NCBI GenBank assembly: GCA_937916845.1
Contig: CALFSK010000007.1
Location: forward strand, 1 to 64,000
DNA: 64,000 nt
From: an uncultured Lactobacillus sp.
GTDB lineage: Bacteria; Bacillota; Bacilli; Lactobacillales; Lactobacillaceae
Direction of reading: 5' to 3'
Below, piece after piece: positions 43,428-52,129 of this stretch (positions are counted from its first letter, which is position 1; each line of letters starts with the position of its first letter). The notes beneath the pieces were generated by a model. That model did not search any database and was not told the DNA's origin. It saw nothing but the letters and a program-made list of their open reading frames with translations. The position numbers and the translations under genes were made by a program.

Positions 43428-44069
43428 ATGACAACCTTTTTAGCCATGTTCTTTCACTTAAACACGGTTTTACCCCAACTGATCGCAAGCTTTGGTAATT
43501 GGATCTACCTTGGCCTATTCCTGCTAATTTTTGTTGAGACTGGGCTCGTCATCTTTCCGTTTTTACCGGGTGACTCAATCTTATTTTTGTGCGGATCACT
43601 CGCAGCCATGGCTGGCCCGTCACTAAATATTTGGTTGTTGGCCGTCATACTCACCATCGCGGCTATTCTTGGTGATTTATGCAACTTTGAAATCGGTAAA
43701 CGGTTCGGGACGTACGTTTTGAGTAGCAATCGCCTCAAACGATTCATCAAACCCAAATACGTACATGAATCCCAAGCGTTCTTTGACAAACACGGAAGCT
43801 TGGCCATCTTTTTAGGACGCTTTGTGCCTATTATTCGAACCCTCGTCCCGTTTACGGCCGGAATGAGCGCCATGCACTACCCAACCTTCGCTCGTTACAA
43901 CATTCTTGGCGGGATTAGTTGGATTGCAGTTACCTTAGGTGCCGGCTTCTTATTCGGCAATATTAACTTTGTGCAACAGCATTTTGAACTGATTATGCTG
44001 GCCATTGTCTTTATTTCGCTTATCCCGGTTGGTATCAGTCTCTTAAATCGCCGTAAATCAACTGACTAA
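43428..44069 (+). CDS. DedA-family membrane protein
   Basis: A 213-residue membrane protein. It has the N-terminal E-T-G-L-V-I-F-P-F-L-P-G-D block near residue 38, G-x-G-R-F-V-P-I-I-R-T-L-V-P-F-T-A-G near residue 130, and a later G-G-I-S-W-I block. Members of this family (UptA) recycle undecaprenyl phosphate across the membrane; others have different substrates. ATG start after GAGG. Divergent from the PAP2 gene across a shared regulatory region. Confidence 0.92.
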   Translation: MTTFLAMFFHLNTVLPQLIASFGNWIYLGLFLLIFVETGLVIFPFLPGDSILFLCGSLAAMAGPSLNIWLLAVILTIAAILGDLCNFEIGKRFGTYVLSSNRLKRFIKPKYVHESQAFFDKHGSLAIFLGRFVPIIRTLVPFTAGMSAMHYPTFARYNILGGISWIAVTLGAGFLFGNINFVQQHFELIMLAIVFISLIPVGISLLNRRKSTD

Positions 44070-44074
44070 CCATC

Positions 44075-44146
44075 AATTTTTCCGATGATTTCAAAGTCGA
44101 TCTCCAGGTTGCGCTTCTTGGCTTCCTGAACCGCCACCAACTAAAA
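44075..44146 (-). pseudogene. Possible protein C-terminus remnant
   Basis: On the minus strand a frame of 23 codons reads V-A-V-Q-E-A-K-K-R-N-L-E-I-D-F and ends in G-K-I-D-G-stop, with a composition typical of a real protein tail. It has no start region of its own, so it is probably a gene relic. It may also be chance. Confidence 0.3.
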
Positions 44147-44277
44147 AATGAGCTCAGGTTTCCCTCCCGAGCTCAAACAAATGACCATTATGACTAATAA
44201 TGACAAACCACTTGAAAATAACCAGGTGATTATATTGTTAGTATAAGGGCCTTTAAAATCCCAGACTAGCGCCAATT

Positions 44278-44514
44278 TCTGAAACCTTTCTGAGATTTTC
44301 TAAGACTGGTTGCTGGTCTCAACGATAACGTCGCTGTCCACATCGCCAAGTCAATAGCATTGGTTATGACAAACTTATAGTAGCAAAGCTGAGTTGTCCC
44401 AAATGATAGGATGACCCAGCTTTTTTCGTCAATGTGATACTTTTACTTTCTGAAAAAAGCTCAGAAACTTCTCGTTTTATCTAAGTAGTTAACGGACGAC
44501 AACATTCGTATACT
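44278..44514 (+). promoter_or_regulatory. yfhO upstream region with repeated TCTGAA/TCTGAG/TCTAAG boxes and -10
   Basis: TCTGAA (44278), TCTGAG (44289) and TCTAAG (44299) are 11 and 10 bases apart; a second set TCTGAA (44449), TCAGAA (44461), TCTAAG (44480) lies nearer the gene. A TATACT -10 (44509-44514) has no good -35, which suits activator-dependent transcription. Confidence 0.5.
44384..44427 (+). terminator. Terminator between dedA and yfhO
   Basis: AAGCTGAGTTGTCC pairs with GGATGACCCAGCTT with mismatches, followed by six T. Confidence 0.7.
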
Positions 44515-44556
44515 TAGCCCCATTGTTACTTTAATGTAATCGGAGCTGAACAAAAC

Positions 44557-47115
44557 ATGTCAATCTCAAGTCGAACAAAACGATGGCAAATTCCCGTAGT
44601 CGCCGGATTAGCTGCATTCACAATCATGGCACTCATCTTTACTACCCGCGGAATCACCCCGTTTGGCAATCACAATTTACTTTTCAGTGATATGGGTGGT
44701 CAATATCTACCTTTTTTCACCGCCTATCGTCATGCTATTCTGACGCACAGTTTTCAAACTTACTCGTTTTCCCAATCACTCGGTGGCAACGCCCTCCCCT
44801 TGATTGCTTATTACTTATTGAGTCCCTTTAATTTATTGATTTTATTATTTCCAGCCGCCAATATTCCAACTGGCTTGTCCGTGATTATCCTCGTAAAAAT
44901 CAGCGCAATTGCCATCACCATGACTAGCTTTTTACAGACGCACTTTCACGTTCAACGTTGGTCATTAGCAATTTTCGGGGTTGCCTTCAGCCTATCTGGA
45001 TTTGTTGCCGCGAACTATTTCACGATTATGTGGTTGGATGCGCTCATTTGGTTACCACTCATCATTAAAGGTCTCGAACACTTGGTTAAAACGGGACACC
45101 GTGGTCCATTTTTCTGGTGGTTATGGATCAGTATTGTGACCGATTACTACCTCGGTTACATGACTTGCTTATTCATTGTTTATTACTTTATTTATCAATT
45201 AGTCACAATGCGGCTTCCCGGTGAATCCTTTTGGCAAACGGTCAAAGCGCATACTCAGTTGATTCTCCGCGTTGTAACGACCGCCGTGTTAAGTGGATTT
45301 AGCACCCTGTTTATTCTCATTCCAACCGGACTCGGAATGCTACAGACAGCGAAATCAGCCGTTAAAATCAAGGATTATTTGCCCTTACCACAATTTGGCC
45401 TCAGCGTTTTGAGCCAGTTTGGCCTGGGTGCCAACAACTACAGCACCCACCTTGCGCACGCGCCAGCGTTGTTTAGTAGCACGTTCGTTGCATTACTCGT
45501 CCTAGTTTACTTCGTCCATCCCCAGATTAGCCGACAACATAAATGGCAAAAAGGTGGCTTGCTACTTGCACTACTCCTTAGCATGGAAATTGGCACCTTG
45601 AATACGATTTGGCACATGTTTCAACGCCCGGTTGGATTCCCATACCGGCAGTCCTTCTTCGTCATTTTCGTACTCATCTTAATTGCTTGCGAAGCTTGGC
45701 TCGCCCAGCCTGAAAAAATCAGTTGGCGTTGGAAATGGGGATTACCAATCATTTTGGGCTTCGGTCTGACAATTGGCTGGTTTGTTCAGTTAAAACACGC
45801 GGACCCACTAGCAACGACTACTTGGGCACTAAGTCTTATTTTCGTAATCATTACCGCCGCAATTCTCTTTGTCACCCAACACCGGTTACGCTTAGTCTTA
45901 CTGGCTGGTACCGTCGCAACTGAGCTAACTGCCAACGGGATTTTAACCATGCAACATTCACCACTTGGAAACCAAACGGCCTTTGTCAAAGCTTATAAAG
46001 CCGAATATCGACAAATGCACGCCGTTAATGACCCAGACGGGCAATTGTACCGCGTTGAAAATCAGAATACCTTGATTAACCAAGGTTATAATTACAGCTA
46101 CAGGTATCGAAATTATAATGATCAAATGTTATTTAATTTTCATGACATCACGTATTACAGCTCGACCTTTAATAACCAGACGCGCTTAACGCTGCGGTCA
46201 CTCGGCTTCTTTTCTGAAAATCCACGCCGAGTCAGTTCAGAAGGGTTAAATCCCGTTAGCGCTTTGTTATTGGACATTAAATACGATGTCACACTAAGTC
46301 AAAATGGGCAGTCCACCACGAAAACACTTAGCAAGAATGGGCTAGGATTCACGGTTTCGGACGCTTTGGTGCACTTAAAATTACACGCTAAGAGTGCCCT
46401 TGTAAATCAAGAAAACATCTTACAAAGTTTGCGGCCAAGCAAGACGCCTTACTTTGCTGCCGCAACCGTAGTCAGTGACCAAGTTAAAGCGGACCCAACG
46501 AGCAAGGCTTACCACCAACTCCATACCGTCAAGCTACGGATGAATCGCACCGGCGCTTTGTATTACGACGATACTGCCGGTGAAACCAAGTTCTCTACCA
46601 TGCGCGTTAATGGCAAATTAGTCCCAACCACACTTAATACAAATGGTGCGATTAAGTTGCAGCGCCTAGGGACCTTCAAAAAGGGCCAGCTGGTGACTCT
46701 GACCGTTAACCGGCATAGTAAGGCACTGGACGGTCACGTCCACTTAGTTAGTCTTGATCAGAAAAAGTTTAACCAGGTCACCCAAAGCTTGCAACAAGAA
46801 AACTTCACGCCAACTTACCACGTTTCTGGCACCCAAACGGTCGTCAGTGGCCACGTCACGAATCACTCAAATCGGCACTGGCTTTACATTGCAATCCCAG
46901 CAGATCATGGTTGGCACGCCACGGTCAACGGAAAAGCCGTCACGCCCAAGACAGTCCTGGGCGGCATGTTAGCTGTCCCGATTACAACAAATAAAAACAA
47001 CGTTAAGTTAGTCTATCACGCACCCGGATTCCGAGCCGGTCTGGCTATTTCGGCTGCTAGTTTCTTAATTTTCGGTGCGATCGTTTACTACCGCCGTAAA
47101 CCAGTCGCATCGTAA
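44557..47115 (+). CDS. YfhO-family membrane glycosyltransferase
   Basis: An 852-residue protein with about 12 helices in the first half (residues about 15-455), a large extracytoplasmic domain and a final helix near residue 825. The start R-G-I-T-P-F-G-N-H...S-D-M-G-G-Q-Y carries the D-x-x-x-Q-Y acceptor-site block near residue 45. In B. subtilis YfhO transfers GlcNAc from undecaprenyl phosphate, made by CsbB, onto lipoteichoic acid. The CsbB-like GT2 gene lies only 2.2 kb away. ATG start with CGGAG 11 bases upstream. Confidence 0.9.
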   Translation: MSISSRTKRWQIPVVAGLAAFTIMALIFTTRGITPFGNHNLLFSDMGGQYLPFFTAYRHAILTHSFQTYSFSQSLGGNALPLIAYYLLSPFNLLILLFPAANIPTGLSVIILVKISAIAITMTSFLQTHFHVQRWSLAIFGVAFSLSGFVAANYFTIMWLDALIWLPLIIKGLEHLVKTGHRGPFFWWLWISIVTDYYLGYMTCLFIVYYFIYQLVTMRLPGESFWQTVKAHTQLILRVVTTAVLSGFSTLFILIPTGLGMLQTAKSAVKIKDYLPLPQFGLSVLSQFGLGANNYSTHLAHAPALFSSTFVALLVLVYFVHPQISRQHKWQKGGLLLALLLSMEIGTLNTIWHMFQRPVGFPYRQSFFVIFVLILIACEAWLAQPEKISWRWKWGLPIILGFGLTIGWFVQLKHADPLATTTWALSLIFVIITAAILFVTQHRLRLVLLAGTVATELTANGILTMQHSPLGNQTAFVKAYKAEYRQMHAVNDPDGQLYRVENQNTLINQGYNYSYRYRNYNDQMLFNFHDITYYSSTFNNQTRLTLRSLGFFSENPRRVSSEGLNPVSALLLDIKYDVTLSQNGQSTTKTLSKNGLGFTVSDALVHLKLHAKSALVNQENILQSLRPSKTPYFAAATVVSDQVKADPTSKAYHQLHTVKLRMNRTGALYYDDTAGETKFSTMRVNGKLVPTTLNTNGAIKLQRLGTFKKGQLVTLTVNRHSKALDGHVHLVSLDQKKFNQVTQSLQQENFTPTYHVSGTQTVVSGHVTNHSNRHWLYIAIPADHGWHATVNGKAVTPKTVLGGMLAVPITTNKNNVKLVYHAPGFRAGLAISAASFLIFGAIVYYRRKPVAS

Positions 47116-47119
47116 CGTT

Positions 47120-47181
47120 TAAAAATAGACAAAAATAACAGTGTAAAATCGGATTCGATTTTACACTGTTATTTTTGTCTA
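47120..47181. terminator. Long bidirectional terminator
   Basis: AATAGACAAAAATAACAGTG and its complement form a perfect stem of about 28 bases between the convergent yfhO and Crp/Fnr genes. Confidence 0.93.
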
Positions 47182-47202
47182 TTTACAATTATTCCCACGA
47201 AC

Positions 47203-47766
47203 TTATTTCAACCGCGCGCGAATGCGACTTAATGAAACTGGGGTGATGCCTAAGTAAGACGCCACCAAGTGTAGCGGGACCCGCTCCAAAATTTCTGGCT
47301 CATTCTCCACAAGATTTTGGTAGCGTTCAACGGGTGACTGCTCAAGCTGGTTGAAGAATATATTGCGATACGTGATGAACCGTTCGCACACAAACTGGGT
47401 CACTTCTGGCTCGAGTTCTGGATAGGCCCGACGCAACCAATCAAAATCCGTTTTGCTGAGGACCAATAAGTCGCTATCTTCAAAGCAAGTTAAGGCAAAA
47501 CCACTCGGCTGATTAAGGTAGAAGCTTTCAAACGACGCCACAATCTGATTTTCAAAAAAGAACTGCAACGTAATCTCGCGGTCATCATTACTATGACTTA
47601 GGCGAGCCGCTCCACTTAAAATGAAATATAAATTAGTCGCCACATCGCCTTCCGCGAGTAGCGTTATTCCAGCGGGCACTTTTTTCGCCGTAAACCGACT
47701 TTGTACCGCGTCCCAGTGTGCATTGATGACTGGAAATTGTTGTGCTAAATAGTCCGTTAACCCCAT
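47203..47766 (-). CDS. Crp/Fnr-family transcription regulator
   Basis: A 187-residue regulator. It has an N-terminal cyclic-nucleotide-binding-like beta-roll (about residues 20-115; L-L-A-E-G-D near residue 39) and a C-terminal helix-turn-helix ending V-A-S-Y-L-G-I-T-P-V-S-L-S-R-I. No Fnr-type cysteine cluster is present and the phosphate-binding cassette for cAMP is not conserved, so the effector is unknown. Start ATG 47766 after GAAGGTGG. Divergent from the quinone reductase it may regulate. Confidence 0.88.
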   Translation of the reverse strand: MGLTDYLAQQFPVINAHWDAVQSRFTAKKVPAGITLLAEGDVATNLYFILSGAARLSHSNDDREITLQFFFENQIVASFESFYLNQPSGFALTCFEDSDLLVLSKTDFDWLRRAYPELEPEVTQFVCERFITYRNIFFNQLEQSPVERYQNLVENEPEILERVPLHLVASYLGITPVSLSRIRARLK

Positions 47767-47789
47767 CGTCAACCACCTTCTGCGAGCCA

Positions 47790-47805
47790 CTTAACATATG
47801 TTAAG
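47790..47805. promoter_or_regulatory. Perfect 16-bp palindrome between Crp/Fnr and quinone reductase genes
   Basis: CTTAACATATGTTAAG is a perfect palindrome in the divergent promoter region, a likely operator for the Crp/Fnr protein. A second inverted repeat GTTAGTTA/TTAACTAAC (47811-47847) brackets a TATACT element. Confidence 0.65.
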
Positions 47806-47865
47806 GCCGCGTTAGTTATTTGCCACTATACTACCATTATTAACTAACGAAAGAAGTTTTAACTA

Positions 47866-48456
47866 ATGAAAACTGTGATTATTTTTGACCATCCCTATAC
47901 CGCCACTGCCGGTGACAACGTCCCCCACCACCGTTCATTTTTAGCCGCTTTATTGAAAACGGTGATGACTCAATTGACTCAAGCGGATGACAATATTGAT
48001 TTGATTGACCTGCACGCTGATCGCTTCAACCCCGTCATGTCTGCCGAAGAATTGACCAACTGGCGACGTGGCTTACCGACCAATCCCCAAGTTGCGGACT
48101 ACCAACAGCGACTGCGTGATGCCGACCGGATTATCTTCATGTTCCCCGTTTGGTGGGAAGTCATGCCCGCGATGACCAAGGGCTTTTTAGATAAGGTTTA
48201 CGCTAAAGGGCAACTTTACGACGCCAAATCCATGCAAACTAAGCTCGTCAAACAACCTAAAATTGACATCATTACAACCATGAGCACCCCCAATTGGGCT
48301 TATCGCTTAATTTTCGGCGCACCACTTGCTAAGCTACTGTTCCGTGGGACTTTCCTGAAAACGCGGCTTTGGCACTTCAAGTGGCACAACTTTGCCCAAG
48401 TAGAAAAAAAGACGCTCGCACAACGGCAGGCAATCTTACGTGACTTCAAAGTATAA
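47866..48456 (+). CDS. NAD(P)H-dependent oxidoreductase, flavodoxin-like (quinone reductase family)
   Basis: A 196-residue flavoprotein of the NQO/MdaB/KefF family. It begins with V-I-I-F-D-H-P-Y (FMN/FAD phosphate site), followed by D-L-H-A-D-R-F-N-P near residue 47 and F-M-F-P-V-W-W-E-V-M-P near residue 90, the characteristic quinone-site block. It reduces quinones or nitro compounds by two electrons. ATG start with a weak GAAAGAAG site. Divergent from the Crp/Fnr gene. Confidence 0.9.
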   Translation: MKTVIIFDHPYTATAGDNVPHHRSFLAALLKTVMTQLTQADDNIDLIDLHADRFNPVMSAEELTNWRRGLPTNPQVADYQQRLRDADRIIFMFPVWWEVMPAMTKGFLDKVYAKGQLYDAKSMQTKLVKQPKIDIITTMSTPNWAYRLIFGAPLAKLLFRGTFLKTRLWHFKWHNFAQVEKKTLAQRQAILRDFKV

Positions 48457-48639
48457 GCCAAGTCTTTTTAAGATTGAAAGGTAAAATTCAAATTAGAACG
48501 TTACTGTATCACCTTTCAAGCTAATAAAAACCAGTCATTCCAACCTAATCTAGTGACCACTAAATAACGTGCAGACGTGCGATTAGCAACACTTTCTAGC
48601 TATGCCAAAGTTACTGAGTTCATAACAACAAAGTTGAAT

Positions 48640-48815
48640 TTAGCGAAGTCAGGCAGAACCAGTGTGCTGTGTCGGCAAGATTAGCGAATGATTTTTACGC
48701 TAATCTTCCGGGGCGATTCAAAGACGCGGTTTATCGGCTTTGAATCGAGGCTTCAGACCGTACTTCGGCTGAAGCCGTCCCCCATAGCACACTGGTTCTG
48801 CCTGACGAAGCAGCC
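48640..48815 (+). repeat. Intergenic structured repeat family A, best-preserved copy
   Basis: The perfect outer arms GTCAGGCAGAACCAGTGTGC (from 48649) and GCACACTGGTTCTGCCTGAC (48786-48805) close the element. Inside are AAGATTAGCG/CGCTAATCTT, CGATTCAAAG/CTTTGAATCG and GGCTTCAG/CTGAAGCC hairpins. No coding potential is apparent. Confidence 0.82.
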
Positions 48816-48837
48816 TTTCAACGTTTAACTAAACAAT

Positions 48838-48884
48838 CAAAAAAGCCGAGCAAACCTCAGTCGTAATGACGGGATTTACTCGGT
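48838..48884 (-). terminator. Terminator of the DUF1398/NCS1 operon
   Basis: CCGAG...CTCGG with an inner GTC/GAC stem, followed by six T on the minus strand. Confidence 0.75.
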
Positions 48885-48899
48885 ACTTTGCGTAGTTAA

Positions 48900-49286
48900 T
48901 TAATACTTAATGGCTGCCATGATTTTGCCTTCATCACCGCTAAAGTCGATGATTTGGCGTTTCAGGTTGGCCGTCCATGCTTGGCAACCCGCAGCAGCTA
49001 ATTGCTTAACGGCGTCGGCTAAGCTCAATTTTCCGGCAACATAACTGGTTGCCACCTTTTCAACCGTGGCCGCGTCTTCTTCACGCGCCACTGAGGTATT
49101 TAAGCCGTTGGTCCGGCGTTCTACGATATAGCCATTTTCACCGAAGTACGCGGTAGAACCAGTCAGTACGTCGTATTGAAAATGTTGAACACCAAGGTCA
49201 GATTCCTTTTTGGCAATCGTTGCAAAGTCCGCGTGGTCACCTAAGTCACTGAGCATTTCATCAATTTCAGTTAATTTAAACATCAT
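48900..49286 (-). CDS. DUF1398 family protein
   Basis: A 128-residue soluble protein; the pattern G-V-Q-H-F-Q-Y-D-V-L-T-G-S-T-A-Y-F-G near residue 32 is characteristic of DUF1398, a family of unknown function. The two in-frame ATG codons follow AAGGGG. It lies 48 bases downstream of the NCS1 permease gene on the same strand and is probably cotranscribed with it, so a link to nucleobase or related uptake is conceivable but unproven. Confidence 0.82.
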   Translation of the reverse strand: MMFKLTEIDEMLSDLGDHADFATIAKKESDLGVQHFQYDVLTGSTAYFGENGYIVERRTNGLNTSVAREEDAATVEKVATSYVAGKLSLADAVKQLAAAGCQAWTANLKRQIIDFSGDEGKIMAAIKY

Positions 49287-49334
49287 GACACCCCTTCAAA
49301 TTTTACTTACACCACCATTGTAATCCAAATTAGC

Positions 49335-50702
49335 TTATTTGGCTGGTAACGGATAGAAAATCCGCATGAGGCCCATGTAAATCAGCCCAATTAAGATCAT
49401 ATCGATAAAGGTCGCACCAGTGAAGTTCGCTACAAAAGCGATATGCTTGATAGCGATATAGAGCACGACACCAAGTCCCCAACAAATCAGCGCGATGAGG
49501 TTAAAGCCGTGGAAATACCAATATTGCCCCTTAGAACTGGCTAGTTCGTTCACATCGTAATGCTGATGATGGCGCCAATAATAATCGACGAGCATCACAC
49601 TGATCATTGGTCCTAAGACCATCCCGATATAATCCAAGAAAACCGTAAAAGCCGCTAGGAAGCTACCCATTACTAATGGAATCAAGGTGACGAGGGTCGC
49701 CACAATCGTTACGGCCCACAGTGCTGGCCTCAACCGAATCTTCGGAAAGATATTTGACAGTGCGGAACCCGCGGCTAGCAGATTGACCGCGTTAGCCGTC
49801 ATACTCGTTAACACGATAACTAGTAACGCCAGCACCCCTAAGCCTAACCGACTGGCAATCGTACTTGGATCAGAGTTATTGGGATCGTAAGTTCCGGCAG
49901 TAATTGCAATACTGATGGTCGCTGCTAGTCCAATAAAGGCAAACCAGAATACCCCAGTAAACGCGCCTAAGAACGGCATCCGCGTTGCACCCGAACGTTT
50001 ACCCGTAAACCGAGTAAAGTCGGCCCCAGCGGTCACCCAGGCAAGGTTGAACGCCGCTAACGTATCCATCCCGGCACCCGCAGTCATGTGAAAACGGGCT
50101 GGCGCGTGCCAGTTGAGCATGTCGTGAATCGTAACGGTCTTAAATACCACGACCGTTTCCCATAAAACGAACAGAATGACTAAAATAATTCCAATTCGCT
50201 CAATCATCTGAACTGAGCGCTGTCCAACCGACACACTCAGTAGGTGCAAGACGCTCATCACAATAATCCCAATGATTATCCCCTTAGCACCACCCGGATG
50301 ACCATAAACGGGCCACCCCACTAAGTCGTGCAGCAAGTAGCTGACCGATGTCGCCGCAATAAACGTATTCACTGCGGTCCACCCAACGTACTGCGTTAAG
50401 TTAACGAACGACGGCACGTAACTGCCGCGAATCCCGAATGCGCCACGAATCAGACTCATCGTTGCCGCACCCGTCTTGTAACCCATAAATCCAACTAACG
50501 ATAAACATAAGTAAGATAGGGTAGAAGAAGCAATAATAACTTTCAACGCAGTTAGCAAACCACAGGCCGCTAACACTCCGCCAACGTACCACGTCCCGTT
50601 GTTAGCATTCGCGCCAATCCACGTGGCAAACATGTCCCAATTCGACATATGACGGTGTTTTTGCGCCACAACTTCAATTTGATACTTTGATTCCTGATGC
50701 AC
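49335..50702 (-). CDS. NCS1-family permease (cytosine/purine/related)
   Basis: A 455-residue transporter with 12 helices. The conserved N-terminal W-D-M-F-A-T-W-I-G-A-N-A-N-N-G-T block near residue 22 and D-F-T-R-F near residue 225 are NCS1 hallmarks. Such permeases move cytosine, purines, hydantoins or thiamine precursors by cation symport; the substrate cannot be told here. The frame opens at GTG 50720, but GTG 50702 lies eight bases after AAAGGG and fits better. The DUF1398 gene follows. Confidence 0.88.
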   Translation of the reverse strand: MHQESKYQIEVVAQKHRHMSNWDMFATWIGANANNGTWYVGGVLAACGLLTALKVIIASSTLSYLCLSLVGFMGYKTGAATMSLIRGAFGIRGSYVPSFVNLTQYVGWTAVNTFIAATSVSYLLHDLVGWPVYGHPGGAKGIIIGIIVMSVLHLLSVSVGQRSVQMIERIGIILVILFVLWETVVVFKTVTIHDMLNWHAPARFHMTAGAGMDTLAAFNLAWVTAGADFTRFTGKRSGATRMPFLGAFTGVFWFAFIGLAATISIAITAGTYDPNNSDPSTIASRLGLGVLALLVIVLTSMTANAVNLLAAGSALSNIFPKIRLRPALWAVTIVATLVTLIPLVMGSFLAAFTVFLDYIGMVLGPMISVMLVDYYWRHHQHYDVNELASSKGQYWYFHGFNLIALICWGLGVVLYIAIKHIAFVANFTGATFIDMILIGLIYMGLMRIFYPLPAK

Positions 50703-50847
50703 ACCGGTCACCCTTTCCACACAATGCTTCCCATTGTATTTTCATTAGGGAGAATGGTCAAGTTGATTTTACCCGCTCGTCCATTGCATAACCCATTCAT
50801 TCGCCGTAAGATAAAATCAGATTAAACTGATGAAGGAAGTGGCACGT

Positions 50848-52065
50848 TTGAAGGGGCAAATCGAAGGCTGGCGACGAAACTTAGCCGTTCTCTGGCTAGG
50901 AACATTTATTGCGGGAATGGGCTTTTCTGAAGTCATGCCGTTCTTATCGCTGTACGTTGGGCAAATGGGTGATTTCACTAAGGGTCAGCTCACCATGTAC
51001 AGTGGTTTAACGTACGCTGTGACTTTCTTTGTGATTGCCATCGTTTCACCGCTGTGGGGGAAACTAGCAGACCGGCGGGGACGTAAATTAATGCTCCTCC
51101 GTTCCTCACTAGGAATGGCCGTGGTCATTGGCTTGATGGGCTTCGTTCATAACGTCTGGATTCTTATCCTGCTCCGGTTCCTCCAGGGACTGTGCGCCGG
51201 GTACATCCCCAACGCTAGCGCCTTAATTGCGACCGAAACGCCAAAGGAAAGCAGCGGGACCGCAATCGGTATTCTGACTACCGGCTACGTTTCCGGTAAC
51301 TTGATTGGCCCAATTCTCGGTGGGGTGTTAGCACAAGTCTTTTCCATTCGCCTCACATTCGTTATTACTGGGATCCTATTACTGATCGTCTTCGTTTTGA
51401 GCCTCACACTGGTCCACGAACATTACCAGCCCAACCCAGCGGCCACGACCCAAAAAACTGGCAGTCTCTTAAGCCAGTTCAAGAATCCCACGTTAATTAT
51501 TACCCTTTTAGTCTCAACCATGATTATTCAAATGGGAAATAACTCGATCACCCCAATTATCAGCCTCTACGTTCAACAATTGATGCACAACGTCGGTCCA
51601 ATCACCGTTGTCGCCGGTATTTTAGCCGCATTGCCCGGAATTTCAACGTTGTTATCCGCCCCACGCCTGGGTCAACTCGGTGATACCCGTGGGACTGACC
51701 GAATTTTAGTCTTTGGATTCGTCTTTGCTATTCTGATGTATTTTCCACAAGGATTCGTCTCAAGCATTTGGACACTAGGCCTACTGCGTTTCATGATTGG
51801 AATCTCAGACGGGGCACTTTTCCCAACGGTGCAAACCCTGTTGTCGAAAAATACACCCCAACACTTAACGGGAACGATTTTTAGCTGGAACCAATCCTTT
51901 CAAGCGATGGGCAGTATGCTCGGATCGCTACTCGGTGGGGTCATCTCAAACTGGTTTGACTACAGCGGCGTCTTCATCTTTACCGCTTTGTCACTCTTAC
52001 TAAACTTTATCGTTGTTTTGATCTTTATTCCTAGTATGCGTCACCCGTTTGCTAAAAAAGCGTAA
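50848..52065 (+). CDS. MFS multidrug transporter (12-helix, PmrA/NorA-like)
   Basis: A 405-residue protein with 12 helices. Motif A is present as G-K-L-A-D-R-R-G-R-K near residue 72, and a motif C-like G-x4-G-P-x2-G-G block (N-L-I-G-P-I-L-G-G) near residue 152. The N-terminal R-N-L-A-V-L-W-L-G-T-F-I-A-G-M-G-F-S is typical of PmrA-type exporters. ATG at 50830 has no ribosome binding site, whereas TTG 50848 is nine bases after AAGGAAG; I chose the latter. Ended by a terminator. Confidence 0.88.
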   Translation: MKGQIEGWRRNLAVLWLGTFIAGMGFSEVMPFLSLYVGQMGDFTKGQLTMYSGLTYAVTFFVIAIVSPLWGKLADRRGRKLMLLRSSLGMAVVIGLMGFVHNVWILILLRFLQGLCAGYIPNASALIATETPKESSGTAIGILTTGYVSGNLIGPILGGVLAQVFSIRLTFVITGILLLIVFVLSLTLVHEHYQPNPAATTQKTGSLLSQFKNPTLIITLLVSTMIIQMGNNSITPIISLYVQQLMHNVGPITVVAGILAALPGISTLLSAPRLGQLGDTRGTDRILVFGFVFAILMYFPQGFVSSIWTLGLLRFMIGISDGALFPTVQTLLSKNTPQHLTGTIFSWNQSFQAMGSMLGSLLGGVISNWFDYSGVFIFTALSLLLNFIVVLIFIPSMRHPFAKKA

Positions 52066-52116
52066 TCTAATAGCGGATCTTCACCCTATCTGTCGTGGTG
52101 AAAATCCGCTATTTTA
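52066..52116. terminator. Bidirectional terminator
   Basis: AATAGCGGATCTTCACC and GGTGAAAATCCGCTATT form a long stem between convergent genes. Confidence 0.9.
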
Positions 52117-52129
52117 ATTATCCAATTTA

